Assembly: GCA_003427395.1 (NCBI GenBank)
Contig: BFEA01000024.1
Location: 2,229,987-2,293,986 of the forward strand
From: Chara braunii
Taxonomy: Eukaryota > Streptophyta > Charophyceae > Charales > Characeae
Length of the DNA: 64,000 bases
Reading direction: 5' to 3'
The position numbers and the translations under genes are program-made. Of this stretch, positions 1-10,652 are shown piece after piece. The notes below the pieces were generated by a model. The model saw only the letters and a list, made by a program, of their open reading frames with translations, did not search any database and was not told where the DNA came from. Every line of letters starts with the position of its first letter. Position 1 is the stretch's first letter.

Positions 1-94
1 TTAGCCCTCAGCCAAACAAAATTACGAATCTGTCCCTACCTATGGTACAGCCTCGTCAGAGAGAGGCTACAGGCAACCTGGAACCAGCAAGTCA
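1..94 (-). repeat. 3' LTR of G1 (first 94 bases of its inner end)
   Basis: This stretch matches the outer end of the right-hand LTR at 7746-7839. The match stops at TCA (TGA on the coding strand), the expected TG start of an LTR. The rest of this LTR lies left of the window. Confidence 0.88.
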
Positions 95-132
95 TTGCAG
101 GCCTACCCTTCCCCGGAGCGAGGACCTCCGAG

Positions 133-1311
133 CTAGGGGCGTAGGCATGCAGAGCGTCGAGGGATAATCCCTTTTTGCGCAGCCTCATATTTTAAGACAA
201 CAGACTTTGCTGTTTTTAGAAGTTCCTTGCCAGTGAACCAGCGGTCCTCAGTATGGGGCTGGTAAAAAAACTTCACAAGGTACTCCTTATCCGGGCCTGT
301 ACCATACTCATCCTCAATTGATCCCACCTCGTACCCCTTCCATCGGATAGGGGGACCAAACTGAGGAGGCCTGTCTGGAAACGCATCAGCTGGGGTAAAC
401 GGCAGCAGCTTGGATGCATCGAAGCCAGGGTAGGTTTGTAGATGCAGTGGGACGGCCACGTGATAAGATGGCCCGAAAGGGTCAGCTCCCACTGTATACA
501 AAACCTGCCATGGACCCATATAGCGCGGCAACAGCTTGGGCGAAATGTCCTCCTCTCGCGATAGCTCAAAACTGAGTACCCAAACCCAAGCACCAGCGCG
601 AATGGGGGATGGTCGACGATGCTTGTTCGTCTGCTGAATCATAGCCTTTTGGGCTTTGAGCAGGTTAACTCTGGCTCGTTCGATATCCCTCTCGTAATGT
701 CTGGTGAATGCTGCAGTCCCACGCGTCAGTCTGGGGGTATCCTTATCGATGATATCATCGAGAGGCTGCCGTGGTTCACGTCCCAAGTGCAACCGATAAG
801 GGGTGAACCCTGTGGAGGAGTGTACAGACGTATTGTACGCTAGTTGTGCCCATCCTAAGAGGAGATCCAAGTCCTGCTGATCAGGGCTGATCACCAAACC
901 CAGCAACTGGAAGAGAATCTGGTTCATCACTTCAGCCTGCCCATTGGCTTCAGGATGGCGACCAGAGGTCATCTCCAGTCAAGAATGAAGGTAGTCCTTA
1001 CAGTAGGACTGCCATTCATTGCTGCAAAAGCGTGGATCTCGGTCGCTGACGATAGAGGTGGGTGGCCCATGGTGTGTAACCCACCGGTCAGCAAAGGCCG
1101 CCTGGACGGCCGGGACTCTGGCTTCCTCTGGCAGTGGAATGAACTCTGCATATTTAGAAAACCTGTCCACACATACCATGACCTGACGCATACAGCGAGG
1201 AGTCGTCCTCCCCAAGTCAGTGAAATCAATAGACACTGACTGTGGAGGTGCATCAGGGATGGGAAGTGGCTGCAGTAGGCCAAGGGGAGGTCGGCGTACA
1301 ACCTTATTCAT
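133..1311 (-). pseudogene. G1 integrase core, GPY/F-like region and chromodomain-like tail
   Basis: Two open stretches in the same frame (979-1311 and 133-972) are separated by one TGA at 979-981. The first carries SIDFTDLG and VSDRDPRF, which hold the first two catalytic aspartates of a retroviral-type integrase. The second opens with MTSGRHPEANGQAE, which supplies the glutamate. Then come a basic region, LLPRYMGPWQVL (a GPY/F-like module) and a C-terminal stretch with YLVKFFYQPHTEDRWF that resembles a divergent chromodomain. In such elements the integrase inserts the cDNA and the chromodomain can guide it to marked chromatin. The single TGA would truncate the enzyme before its catalytic glutamate. 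Assignment is by motif reading only. Confidence 0.85.
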
Positions 1312-1377
1312 TTGGCATAACTAACAGGTTTCGACATAGTGCAGCAAATCAGTCCTAATCTCTGGCCAGAAGAATCG

Positions 1378-2343
1378 CTACGACAGGGATGCCAACGATT
1401 TTAAGGCCCCAAAGTGGCCGCGAGCATCATGACACTCAGACATCATGAGTGTTCTCAGTTGGCGGTCTTCGGGAATGCACATACGCTCCTCTCCTCTGCG
1501 GCAGGCGTACGGCAAACCTGAAACCAGTAAATATCCTGGTTCAGATGCAGAATCAGTCTGCAGATTTCTGACTATAGGGCCGAAAATTGGGTCCTGTGGC
1601 AACAACTGGGCAATGGTCTGACGGGTGCTCTCCCCAAAAGTATGAGTAGAGGAGATCAGATAGAGAGCGTCAAGCCTACGAGAAAGGGCGTCTGCTACAC
1701 GATTGTGGCAACCCTTCTTGTGTTTCAGTTCAAAGTCAAAGAGATCAATGAACTGAATATCGCGAGCAAGCTTGTCATTCAGTTCCCCTTGGGTCTTCAT
1801 CCACTGTAAGGTGGAGTGATCTTAGTAGCTCTTGAAGTGCCTACCCATGAGGAAATGTTTCCAATGCTTAAGCGCTGACACCAGAGCATTCAACTCTTTC
1901 TCGTATGTAGAATCCTACAGCTTCTTCACTTTGATCTTCTTACTCGTATACTCAACAGGCTGCAAACCATGCTCGTTGTCCTGCTGAAGTACTGCCCCAA
2001 CCCCATACTGGCTACCATCAGTAGTTAGTACGAAGGGGAGGGTAGGGTCAGGTAACTTCAGAACAAGTGTACGCTTCAAGGCCTCATTGAGGCGTGTAAA
2101 AGCCTGCTGACAGTCTGATGTCCAAAGAAAGTGGGTGTCTTTCTTTGTGAGGTCAGTTAGGGGTGCCGCAATAGCAGAAAAGTTCATGACGAACTTTCTG
2201 TAATAGGAGGCAAAACCCAAAAATGACCGGACATCACGCACTGTGGTAGGTTGTGGCCAGTCCTGAATCGAAGCAACCTCAGTTGCTTCAGGAGCTAGCC
2301 CTTCCCCAGAGATTACATGTCCCAGATAAGTCACAGAAGTCAC
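1378..2343 (-). pseudogene. G1 reverse transcriptase connection, RNase H and integrase zinc-binding region
   Basis: The 1915-2343 stretch reads VTYLGHVISGEGL, then SFLGFASYYRKF and FVLTTDGSQYGVGAVLQQ. This is the end of the reverse transcriptase thumb and the start of RNase H, with its first aspartate in TTDGS. An in-frame TAG at 1915-1917 cuts it. The 1378-1800 stretch continues with HNRVADALSRR, the usual gypsy RNase H end, and then ECHDARGHFG, the start of the HHCC zinc-binding domain of integrase. RNase H removes the RNA strand during cDNA synthesis. At least one more stop lies between the two parts (near 1831), so the polyprotein is broken here. Confidence 0.82.
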
Positions 2344-2371
2344 TCCAAAGGAGAACTTTTCCCTGTTGATC

Positions 2372-3068
2372 TTATACTAGGCAATGTAGTGCCTGGAGAA
2401 CTAGAGCCAGATGTTGCGCATGCTCCTCGATAGATCGACTGAATACCAGGATGTCATCCAGGTACACAACTACAAATCTATCCAGGTAAGGCCTGAGTAT
2501 GCGATGCATCTCTGTCTGGAACGTGCCAGGGGCATTGCAAAGACCGAAAGGCATGACCAAATACTCATAAGTACCGTATCTGCTCTTGAGGCAGTCTTGT
2601 GGACATCACCTTCATCCATCTCAATCTGGTGGTAGCCAGATTTGAGACCGATCTTGCTGAAAATTGTGCAACCCTGCACCATGTCCAACAGATCATCAAT
2701 CCTAGGAAGGGGCTTTGTCGACTTCCTAGTGATTTTGTTGAGACCCCGATAATCTATGCACATTCTGAATTCTCCATTTCCCTTTGGAACAAAGAGAGCT
2801 GGAGCCCCAAATTCAGATGTGCTCGGTTTGATCCAGCCCTTGTTGGTTAGGGTCTCAAGCCGTCTCCTGAGCTCATCGAGTGCATCAGGTTTGGGAACCG
2901 GTCCAAAACCTGCTGAATCGGTGGGGGACAAGGAGCAGCATCCACACCAGTCTGTTTCACGTATGCGACAAACAGACGTGTGTGGGCAGTCTGGCGAGAG
3001 AGCTGGAAAAACTCGTGTGCTCTCAAACAATAGCAGCTGCTGACTGGGTGGTACTCATCAGCTAGCAC
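2372..3068 (-). pseudogene. G1 reverse transcriptase
   Basis: The palm is recognisable from [38 protein letters not shown] and [17 protein letters not shown] in one frame (2470-3030). A second frame (2372-2560) holds [13 protein letters not shown] and [13 protein letters not shown], so a frameshift separates the fingers from the YLDD box. In the first catalytic motif the sequence reads FSKIGLKSGY where the family has FSKIDLKSGY: codon 2647-2649 is GGT, not GAT. That removes a metal-binding aspartate and by itself should inactivate the enzyme. The YLDD pair is intact. The calls rest on well-known gypsy motifs and are secure. Confidence 0.88.
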
Positions 3069-3228
3069 ACAAGGCTAATAGTCCCCTCTACGGTCAGGGA
3101 GCTCAACCCTAGGGATCTGCCAGTTGATCCGACGGTTAGTGGCCTCAAGCCACTGCATAGAGAAGACAAGATCAAAAGGCACGTTAGGGAAAACATAGAA
3201 GTTCAGGCGCTGCCTGACCTACTGCTTG

Positions 3229-3651
3229 TCAAAGATAAGCCGGTAGGTTCTTGACAACAGTAGTAATCCGGATTGTGGAAGAGTCCCCGATACAGACTTC
3301 AGTTGGCTGCTGCAACTTCACCAATCTCCCATCCAAGTGCATCTTGCTGACAGCCTTGGGAGAGATGAAGTTCCGCGTAGCCCCACAGTCTAATAGGCCT
3401 TTGACCGTGGCCCCCAGGATGGAAGGTCGCGGCAAGATGAGGTCTGATTTATGCTTCTTCTGTTCCTGCAAAGACAAGAAAAGATAAGCAAAAGTCTGAC
3501 AATCATTTTCCTCCCATGTCTCATCCAGGTCAGGGTCCATGTAAGTAACGGATCCTGACTCAGCAGCTCCAACAGAGTCAGTGAGGGTAGATGCAGATTC
3601 CGACTCATCAGAATCTGAATCAGCACAAGTGGAGGGAGCTGCTAACTCCAC
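3229..3651 (-). pseudogene. G1 aspartic protease (retropepsin) region
   Basis: A 140-residue open stretch has an acidic, serine-rich N-terminal half and then VKGLLDCGATRNFISPKAV, the retropepsin active-site loop. It reads DCGAT where most gypsy proteases have DSGAT; the catalytic aspartate is kept. In the family this protease cuts the Gag-Pol polyprotein and works as a dimer. It lies between the gag zinc knuckle and reverse transcriptase, as expected. The frame ends in a stop before reverse transcriptase begins. Confidence 0.8.
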
Positions 3652-3699
3652 TTCCCTCTGCTGGTCTAGTTTCTTGAACTAGAACCAGGTTTGCGAGGC

Positions 3700-5227
3700 A
3701 TATGGGGACAGTCTTTCAGAAAGTGGTCCCCCTCGCAATGAAAACAAACCTCACGGTCCTTCCTCCTCTGCCATTGCCCCTCCTCGATCCTGAGCGCTCT
3801 CCAGGGAAGGGTGGAAGGATCCATGGGGTTAACTGGCCAATGGACGTCTCGTGGTAAATTAGGTCTCTAGGCCTGAGGGGAAGTGGCGCGTCCCTTCCCT
3901 TTCCCCTTGTGACTGGCTGAGCTCTTGCTGTTGTTGTTCCCCATCTTCCCTTTGAACATGGCAGCAAGGTTCTCCGCCAGGGCAAGAACGGCTGGCTCAA
4001 CTGTTGATACTGATGCAGTCTCAGATGGAGGACTGCCACGTTGAGATGCATCAGAATCAGATCCTGCATCAACAACCAACAAAGCGCCCTTCTTCCTACG
4101 CTGTCCCCTGGAAGAGGGCCGCCTCCTTCCATCAGAAGGTTCGTGAACCTTGAGCCGAGACTCCAGGTCCAAGTCCGTTTTGCCAAACGACCTCCAATCC
4201 TAGTGGCCCTGAGAATACAGAGCAATGGAGTAGTCTGGAGGCGCTGCGCGCAGGAAGTGAGTGAGCTGGTCATACTCACTCATCTCCCGACCGGGTGTAG
4301 CAGTCAAGCTCTCAAACCGACTGTAGAGCTTGGACAGGGAACCCTCAAACATGCGTGAACCCAGCAGCCGTATCTTATCTGCTGCTTTTCGGGCCTGTTC
4401 CCTGTATGCAAATCCGTCTCTCAGGGCCTGCAGCAACCCCTCCACCATCAGCTGTTGTGCCCACTTGTCCATGGGCAGATTCTGTTTCGCTGCAAAGGAT
4501 GTGCACCATTTCAGCGCAGTCCTCTCAAGACGCCACTGAATCGTCCCCACCTTTGTCACTTCTGGACAAACGAAGCTACCCAGGTACGCCTGCATCGCAG
4601 TAACCCAATCTAAATCGTCCACCTTGGGGTCTTCCCCAGAATACATAGGAGGTGGCGTCAGCTCGGGCTGTCGCTGATCAGACAGGGGACAGAGGTAGTG
4701 GACACATGGAAACCAGCAGGTGAAGTTGGACGACTGTGGGATAGTGAACCAGATTTTGGGATAGGTTGAAGAGGTTGGGGAGGAGGCACAGGGAGTTGCA
4801 GATGCTGCAGAATTTTGTTGACACTCGCTGTCAGGGAATCAAGGCTTGCTGTCAATTTATCGACCTTGCGGTCGATGGCAGAGCATTGATTCTCTACAGC
4901 GAGAATCCGTTGGTCCCAGTTAGAAAAGTAAGACCTGTTAACAGCGTTTGTTCACAGCACCAACTCAGCAGTATCCTTACTATGCTGATTGGAAGTACCG
5001 TTGACAACAACTTTCTCCACCTCTTTACGTAACTGTCTTCTCCTCTCCTCCATCCTGCTAGCCTCCTCAACTTCCTTCATCTCCTTTTTCAACCGCTGGA
5101 CATGGGCCTCTGCCTTTCTGTGGTTTTCCTCTGCTTCAAGCAAGGCCTATTCCAAGGCGGAGGGAGGAAGTGGAGGAGGGTGAGCAGAAGGTTCCCCTTC
5201 CTCAACCTTTGTCTCCGCATCAGCCAT
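3700..5227 (-). pseudogene. G1 gag: coiled coil, capsid-like domain and zinc knuckle
   Basis: The likely start is the ATG at 5225-5227, giving MADAETKVEEGEPSAHPPP. An in-frame TAG follows after about 26 codons, and the same frame then continues as ALLEAEENHRKAEAHVQRLKK, a charged coiled coil (to 4952). Further coiled coil follows to about 4855, then a capsid-like stretch at 4200-4646 with WVTAMQAYLG and FESLTATPGREMSEYDQLTHF, typical of plant gypsy Gag. A basic region follows (3867-4172). Near 3720-3760 comes a zinc knuckle, CFHCEGDHFLKDC, with three residues instead of four between the second cysteine and the histidine. Several stops and frame changes make it a pseudogene. Gag would build the virus-like particle and bind RNA. 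Confidence 0.78.
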
Positions 5228-6574
5228 CGTTACTTACACCCACACAGTCAAATAAATAAGACCCGCAGAAACAAGGTCAACAAAAATTAATATTACAACA
5301 CACACACACAAGGATGCAATCACTGCCACCTGATCAAAAGAGACGTGGTGTGATAGGCAGAAGAGCGCTCAGCCTCTGCAAGCTGCTGAGGGCTATTCTG
5401 GGTCAGTTTAGGGCAATCGCAGATAAAATCAACTCGCGATTTTTCATTCACAGCCCCGAACCCTCATCTGAGTGCCATCACCCCAGAATCGCTGTCAGAG
5501 AATCAGACAGGATGCAACCTAGGGCTGTAATTAGGAGAGTTAGAATAGCGCAGAGAGTAAGTAGCGATTAATACAACTCAGTAGTCAACCAAGATGCAGC
5601 GAATTACTAATGGAGCTATTTTTAGACTCCTACTACTGACACTGGCACAGTAGGACCCTGTATGCCTCACTATGGTTGAGGCGAAGTACAAACATCACTG
5701 TATCTGACTCAAAACATCAATCCCAGTAGAGCACTTTCAAACACTATACTGAATTGCGATTTCAGGGTGACTGAAAAACTGAAATTCTGACGGACAGAAC
5801 CTAAGATATGACAAACCCTAGCTGCCCCAAGCACTAGCTATGGCAGCGCAATCTTCAAAATTCCATTATCACTGACAGATAGGTCCTCAACTATCCAATT
5901 CACAGTGTGTACTGAATCGCAATACTGTAAAACAGTCAGAGATGCACTTTGAGACAGAGAGGGGGTCAAACAGAGTCAGTAGAAGTCAAAGTAGATAGGT
6001 AGGAGAAATAGCTATGGCAGTCAGGCAGTGCAATTTTCAATTGTCACTGACTACAGACATCCAATTTCGATTTCTCTAGTGTAATTACAACTATCAGACT
6101 CGCTACAGAGACTCGAGTAAGGAACACACTTACTTCAAGGCAAAACACTTGAAGAAGAAGTTGAATTGGCTATGGTTGCCATCTCGCCAGTTTCTTCCAT
6201 TCACTGTTCCTGGTGCTCCCACGTTCAAAATCTCCTGAAACTTGGTGATACTGAAGCTTTTGATATGGCGATCAATCCCCACTACTCAGATTCACTGAAT
6301 CCAGCTCAGAATCTGAAACTCGACATACCCCAAGGTATCTCGCCACTAGCAAAATCAACGTCTGGGCTAAAAATAGCCCCTCAGTGCCTCCCAAGCCACT
6401 GAGCACTGAATCGCCACCAATCTCTGTGTCATACCAGCCTCCACACGCTCCTCACCAACACCCTACTGAGGGCAGTACGGAAGATGCGATTCCACCATGA
6501 AATCCAACGTCAGAAGTTACCACGTAGTGATGGCTGCTTCAGTTCATCATCTTGCCACTGTCTGGGTCCGATCT
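5228..6574 (-). other. G1 5' leader between primer site and gag, non-coding
   Basis: About 1.35 kb separates the primer site from the gag ATG. I see no convincing coding sequence, only short open frames without family motifs and a short CA run near 5300. Its position makes it the untranslated leader of the genomic RNA. Confidence 0.6.
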
Positions 6575-6586
6575 GCTCCGATACCA
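6575..6586 (-). other. G1 primer binding site (tRNA-iMet type)
   Basis: On the minus strand this reads TGGTATCGGAGC, one base from the usual plant tRNA-iMet primer site TGGTATCAGAGC. It begins two bases after the CA end of the 5' LTR, where minus-strand cDNA synthesis would be primed. Confidence 0.88.
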
Positions 6587-6588
6587 AC

Positions 6589-7839
6589 TGTTATGAACAT
6601 GATTGTCCGTTGAAATTTTGTCAACGCTCACTCACAGAACTCCCGTACACGCCCATACATGCACAGAAGGAAGGGGAGAGGTAGTGGAGTGTCACACCGC
6701 CCAACAGAAAGAACGCAGCGGAAGACTCAGAAGAGCGAAGTGATAGAACACACAACCCAGTGAATTCTCTCCACTCAAATCCCAACAATCATTCATAGAA
6801 GACAACCGAGAGATCACAACCAGAAGTCAATGAAGAGATAACAACTCGAACACAGTATTACAACTGTTTATTAAACTCGTTAGCTTCACTTCGAGGAAAG
6901 CGATTAAATTGAAATTAAATGTAGAGCATCGTTTTCACGGAATAACCTCAGAACCCTGTTGTGCTACCCTCAGAGGGGTAGTGCCTCAACCCCACACACT
7001 CTGGACAGCTAAAAAACGCACCAGAACCCTAGGTAACACCCAGCGCCACCCTCACATCCAACTCAGTGGCCTGCGCCAAGATGAAACAGGCTCCCAAAGC
7101 CAATCGCCACCCAGATGATGAACAAGAAACTCAGCGCCAACAGATCCTGATGGAGATGAAGTCCAGACAATGATATTCTGTGAGAAGATGCAGCTATGGC
7201 TGCATCGCCATTGGGACCCTACTCCTGAGGAGGGTCAGCAGTGCACCACGTGCTCCAAAGCATCAGACCCTTGATAGCCCAGACCGCTATAACTCCCAGC
7301 GAGTCAGAGCGGAAGCGTTGACCCCAGTCTGGTCAGCGCTCCGAAGGTCTGGCTATGTCCGTCGTCTCCCACGCATGTATCAGTCACCACGACCTGATGC
7401 CGCGTGCGCAGCAACTTCCACCACGAAGTGTCAACTGCCAAAAGCCCCGAACCGATTCTCTCAACCTATCTATACTCTACCGTAAGCCTAGACTCGACCT
7501 AGACTGGACTGACTGACCGACTGGTACCGTTTCTGTTTCGGCCCGTAGGGCCTCTCCCTACCCGGCTATAGGCTATAGGACCATCTATCAGCATAGGCCC
7601 ATTGGGCTTGTCTGTCCTAGAGGTAGCCCAGGTCTGCTATTCGCAGTTAGGGTAGCCGTAGGAAATTCGAGTTAGTACTGGGCCCATATTTCCTATATTT
7701 ACAAATACGTCCCCCACGAATTTTCCTTACAGGTAGGTCTCTCGGTTAGCCCTCAGCCAAACAAAATTACGAATCTGTCCCTACCTATGGTACAGCCTCG
7801 TCAGAGAGAGGCTACAGGCAACCTGGAACCAGCAAGTCA
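6589..7839 (-). repeat. 5' LTR of G1 (1251 bp)
   Basis: It is bounded on the minus strand by TG at 7839 and CA at 6589, next to the primer site. Its outer 94 bases match the LTR fragment at the window start. It would hold the element promoter and polyadenylation signals; AT-rich TATA-like stretches near 7570 are candidates only. No coding sequence is seen in it. Confidence 0.88.
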
Positions 7840-8468
<629 letters not shown>

Positions 8469-8932
8469 CTAGAAAAGAAAATGCAGTTTAGTGAGACGGA
8501 AAAACGTTTAATAGTGTGCATACCTCGCAGTTGCTCGCACGGCATTCCCAAGTCTGATTTCCTGCAATGAATCACTATTTACTAGCCTTTAGCTCTGTCC
8601 ATGTGTTCTGTAAATATAATAGAGAATTCTGTAAATATAATAGAGAATGTCCTCTATACAGCAGCTGAGACAATGTGGACCATCCCTGAGACACACACAG
8701 AGACACTGTATAGACAATTTCAGTAACATTCCACTGCTCAAAGTTTTCATCCCAACTCACGTCAACCTCCAGTTCATCCTCATTCGAAATGTATGCAGTC
8801 CTACAGATGCACTGGTGGACTGACCCTGGGCCTTGCATCACAGACAAGAGGCCAGGACCATGCCATAATTGCTTTCGTTAGATGCATCCTAGTCCCAGTG
8901 GGCCAAAATCCACTGGGACTGCGCAAGGTTGG
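8469..8932. other. Probable upstream FtsH intron; short repeat and hairpin
   Basis: No exon can be supported here (a 38-bp candidate is discussed under rejected items). At 8609-8650 a roughly 20-base AT-rich phrase (GTAAATATAATAGAGAAT) occurs twice in tandem. At 8891-8920 there is a perfect 11-bp inverted repeat with an 8-base loop. Otherwise I see nothing. Confidence 0.5.
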
Positions 8933-9953
8933 TGTGGCTCGCACCACATGGGCCGCCTTGGGCCTGGTAGGAGGTCAGGGGGTTGGCCAGGACATAGGGG
9001 GTTCGTTGATTCCTGATGGGCCTCAGCAGTGCTTCGGTTTCTTTTCCTGGCCGGCCTCAGTCCTCGTTCAGTCTGGTTCAGTGACTTTCCTCTTCATCTG
9101 AGTGTATCCGGCAGTAGAGTAGGGACTAAGACCAGTCCAGTGGCCATTTCTTAGGCCAGATCCAGAACCACACTTTTCAGACTCAATCTGGGCACCAGTT
9201 ACTACATTTTCAGATTCAGCTTTGGCGCCAGTTACTACATTTTTCAGACTCAGGTGGGCGCCAGAACCACACCTTCAGATCCAGTTTGGTCGCCGGTTCC
9301 TTTACGTTCCCTTGGCCTAGCGCAGTAGGCCCAGCATTATATATAGCTGGGCCAGCCTCATTCTAGGCACGCAGAGTTGGAGGTAGAGTAGTCAACGCGC
9401 TGGGTGCACTAGTGGTAGCCTTCAGCACTGCGAGCTCTTCATGTTGACGACGTCGGCTTCGAGCTTGGGATGCAGCACACTGCAGCGGGTTCAGAGGAGT
9501 AGTGTGACGAGGCTGAGGCAGAAGCAAGGCAACGAGGCTGGGAGAGAGAGAAAGAGAGTGAGAGCACACACACACACACACTCAACTCGACGCTGACTCG
9601 ACACGACTCGACGGACGCAGACATGAAGTGGCAAAGTCACAAAGTCGAAGCCTTGGATTTCCGAACACAATGTCAGGGCAAGTCACACTGAAGCACAAGC
9701 ACTGAGGCCGCAAACTGAATGCCCGTACTGGGCTTGGGTCCGATCTCAAGTATCGGACTCAAGTTCAGTCCGATGGGCAGAAGTGCAATTTGCACAGGGC
9801 TGAACTGAAAATCGAAAGTTTAAAATGAGCGCCGGAATGCCGAATGGCGCCAAGTGTCCGAAATCAGAAAAATAAAACAAAGAGAAAATGTGTGCAGTGA
9901 ACTGCGGGTAGCGTCCCGCAGACCAGGGATCGAGCCCTGGTGTAGTCCGTAAC
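8933..9953 (+). repeat. LTR, solo or truncated, related to the LTR at 30798
   Basis: From about 8941 to 9395 it aligns closely with 30820-31235, sharing phrases such as TTCCTGATGGGCCTCAG and CGCAGTAGGCCCAGCATTATATA. The second copy starts with TGTG just after a polypurine tract downstream of a gypsy integrase, which fixes the family as an LTR and its orientation as plus. Here it starts TGTGGCTCGC at 8933; the best CA end is at 9953. The TATATA at about 9340 could be the promoter. I see no matching target duplication, so the ends are approximate. A CA microsatellite (about 9569-9583) and twin hairpins (9902-9941) lie inside. Confidence 0.65.
9902..9941. repeat. Two adjacent perfect 7-bp hairpins
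   Basis: CTGCGGG-TAGCGT-CCCGCAG is followed with no gap by ACCAGGG-ATCGAG-CCCTGGT. Each has a 7-bp perfect stem and a 6-base loop. They lie 12 bases from the right end of the LTR. Confidence 0.8.
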
Positions 9954-10110
9954 ACTATCCCCTCCCTCTAGAAGGCAACGTCCCGGCTGCCAAAAATCAT
10001 GAAGCAATGCTGAAATCTGTGAAGGACGGGACGGGGCCGATCACTGGTTAACAAGTCGAAAGGGAAGAGGGGTATAATGTGGGTGGCATGGGCTGCGGGA
10101 GTAAGAGGGA

Positions 10111-10375
10111 ACAGGGTTTGGTACCGGTGGACAGGGTTGTCCTACTGATGAACTAGGGGGGGTTGCAGAGAACAGGGTAGTCCTACAAATGAACTAAAGG
10201 GACAGCAGGGAGCAGGGTAGTCCTACTGATGAACTAAGGGGATTGCATGGTTTGCTATAGGTTAAGGCGGAACAAAGTTCAGGGAACAGGGAACTTCTAT
10301 TGATGTTCTACTGGGTAAGGGAAACGGTGTCCAGGAAAACAGGGTATTGCTAATGATGTTCTACAGGGTTGTCAA
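10111..10375 (+). repeat. Degenerate tandem repeat, about 40-bp period
   Basis: The phrase ACAGGGTAGTCCTACTGATG, with variation, recurs starting near 10131, 10171, 10211, 10284 and 10336, usually followed by AACTA or TTCTA. The first three copies are 40 bp apart and the others are spaced more widely. It is non-coding, between the LTR end and the LINE target site. Confidence 0.7.
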
Positions 10376-10412
10376 AGTCGGGAAGGAGAAAAAAAAATGA
10401 AAATGTTTGTTC

Positions 10413-10422
10413 AGGATCCAAG
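10413..10422. repeat. Left target-site duplication of LINE L-A
   Basis: The ten bases AGGATCCAAG occur here and again at 20758-20767, directly after the poly(A) tract. This brackets the LINE as a target-primed insertion would. A 10-bp match placed exactly after the tail is unlikely by chance. Confidence 0.65.
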
Positions 10423-10470
10423 CCGCGCAAGCGCCGTTTCGATTAGCGCTAATTCGGAGCGCTATCTCGG

Positions 10471-10540
10471 GCACCTGCGCCGCGCTGAAACTTTCACGCG
10501 CCATCGCGTGCACCTGCGCCGCGGTGAATCTTTCACGCGC
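10471..10540 (+). repeat. Two 31-bp GC-rich direct repeats, 39-bp period
   Basis: GCACCTGCGCCGCG...TTTCACGCGC occurs at 10471-10501 and 10510-10540 with two mismatches. It lies just inside the 5' end of the LINE, so it may be part of its promoter. Confidence 0.75.
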
Positions 10541-10632
10541 GAAAAACACGTGACGCACGCATTTCATCATCACGAAACGAACTCGTTGGTAACAAGGTGG
10601 GAAACAAGGGTGGCAAGCCAGCTCAACACCTC

Positions 10633-10652
10633 GCCACGCCCACGGGCGTGGC
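10633..10652. repeat. Perfect 9-bp inverted repeat
   Basis: GCCACGCCC and GGGCGTGGC are separated by two bases, giving a strong hairpin in the 5' region of the LINE. Confidence 0.8.

Larger units (their letters stand above)
1..7839 (-). mobile_element. Ty3/gypsy LTR retrotransposon G1, left end outside the window
   Basis: The first 94 bases match 7746-7839, so they are the inner edge of the 3' LTR and the full 5' LTR is at 6589-7839. Between them, on the minus strand and in the order expected of Ty3/gypsy, lie gag (to 5227), protease, reverse transcriptase, RNase H and integrase with a chromodomain-like tail. A tRNA-iMet primer site sits against the 5' LTR. A purine tract on the minus strand (plus 102-114) lies seven bases from the 3' LTR. 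Stops and frameshifts break every domain and one reverse transcriptase aspartate is lost, so it is a dead copy. The outer end and target duplication cannot be read. Confidence 0.92.

Noticed and set aside
8524-8561. A 38-bp minus-strand stretch with good splice sites (TTGCAG and GAG|GTATGC) upstream of the FtsH exon, readable as EIRLGNAVRATAR.
   Set aside because: It vaguely resembles the FtsH block before Walker A, but its phase does not join the next exon without a stop, and the other frame shows no FtsH similarity.
9902-9960. Possible tRNA gene or fragment from the two hairpins and the GATCGAGCC loop.
   Set aside because: The T-loop is one base short, and there is no acceptor stem or D-arm.
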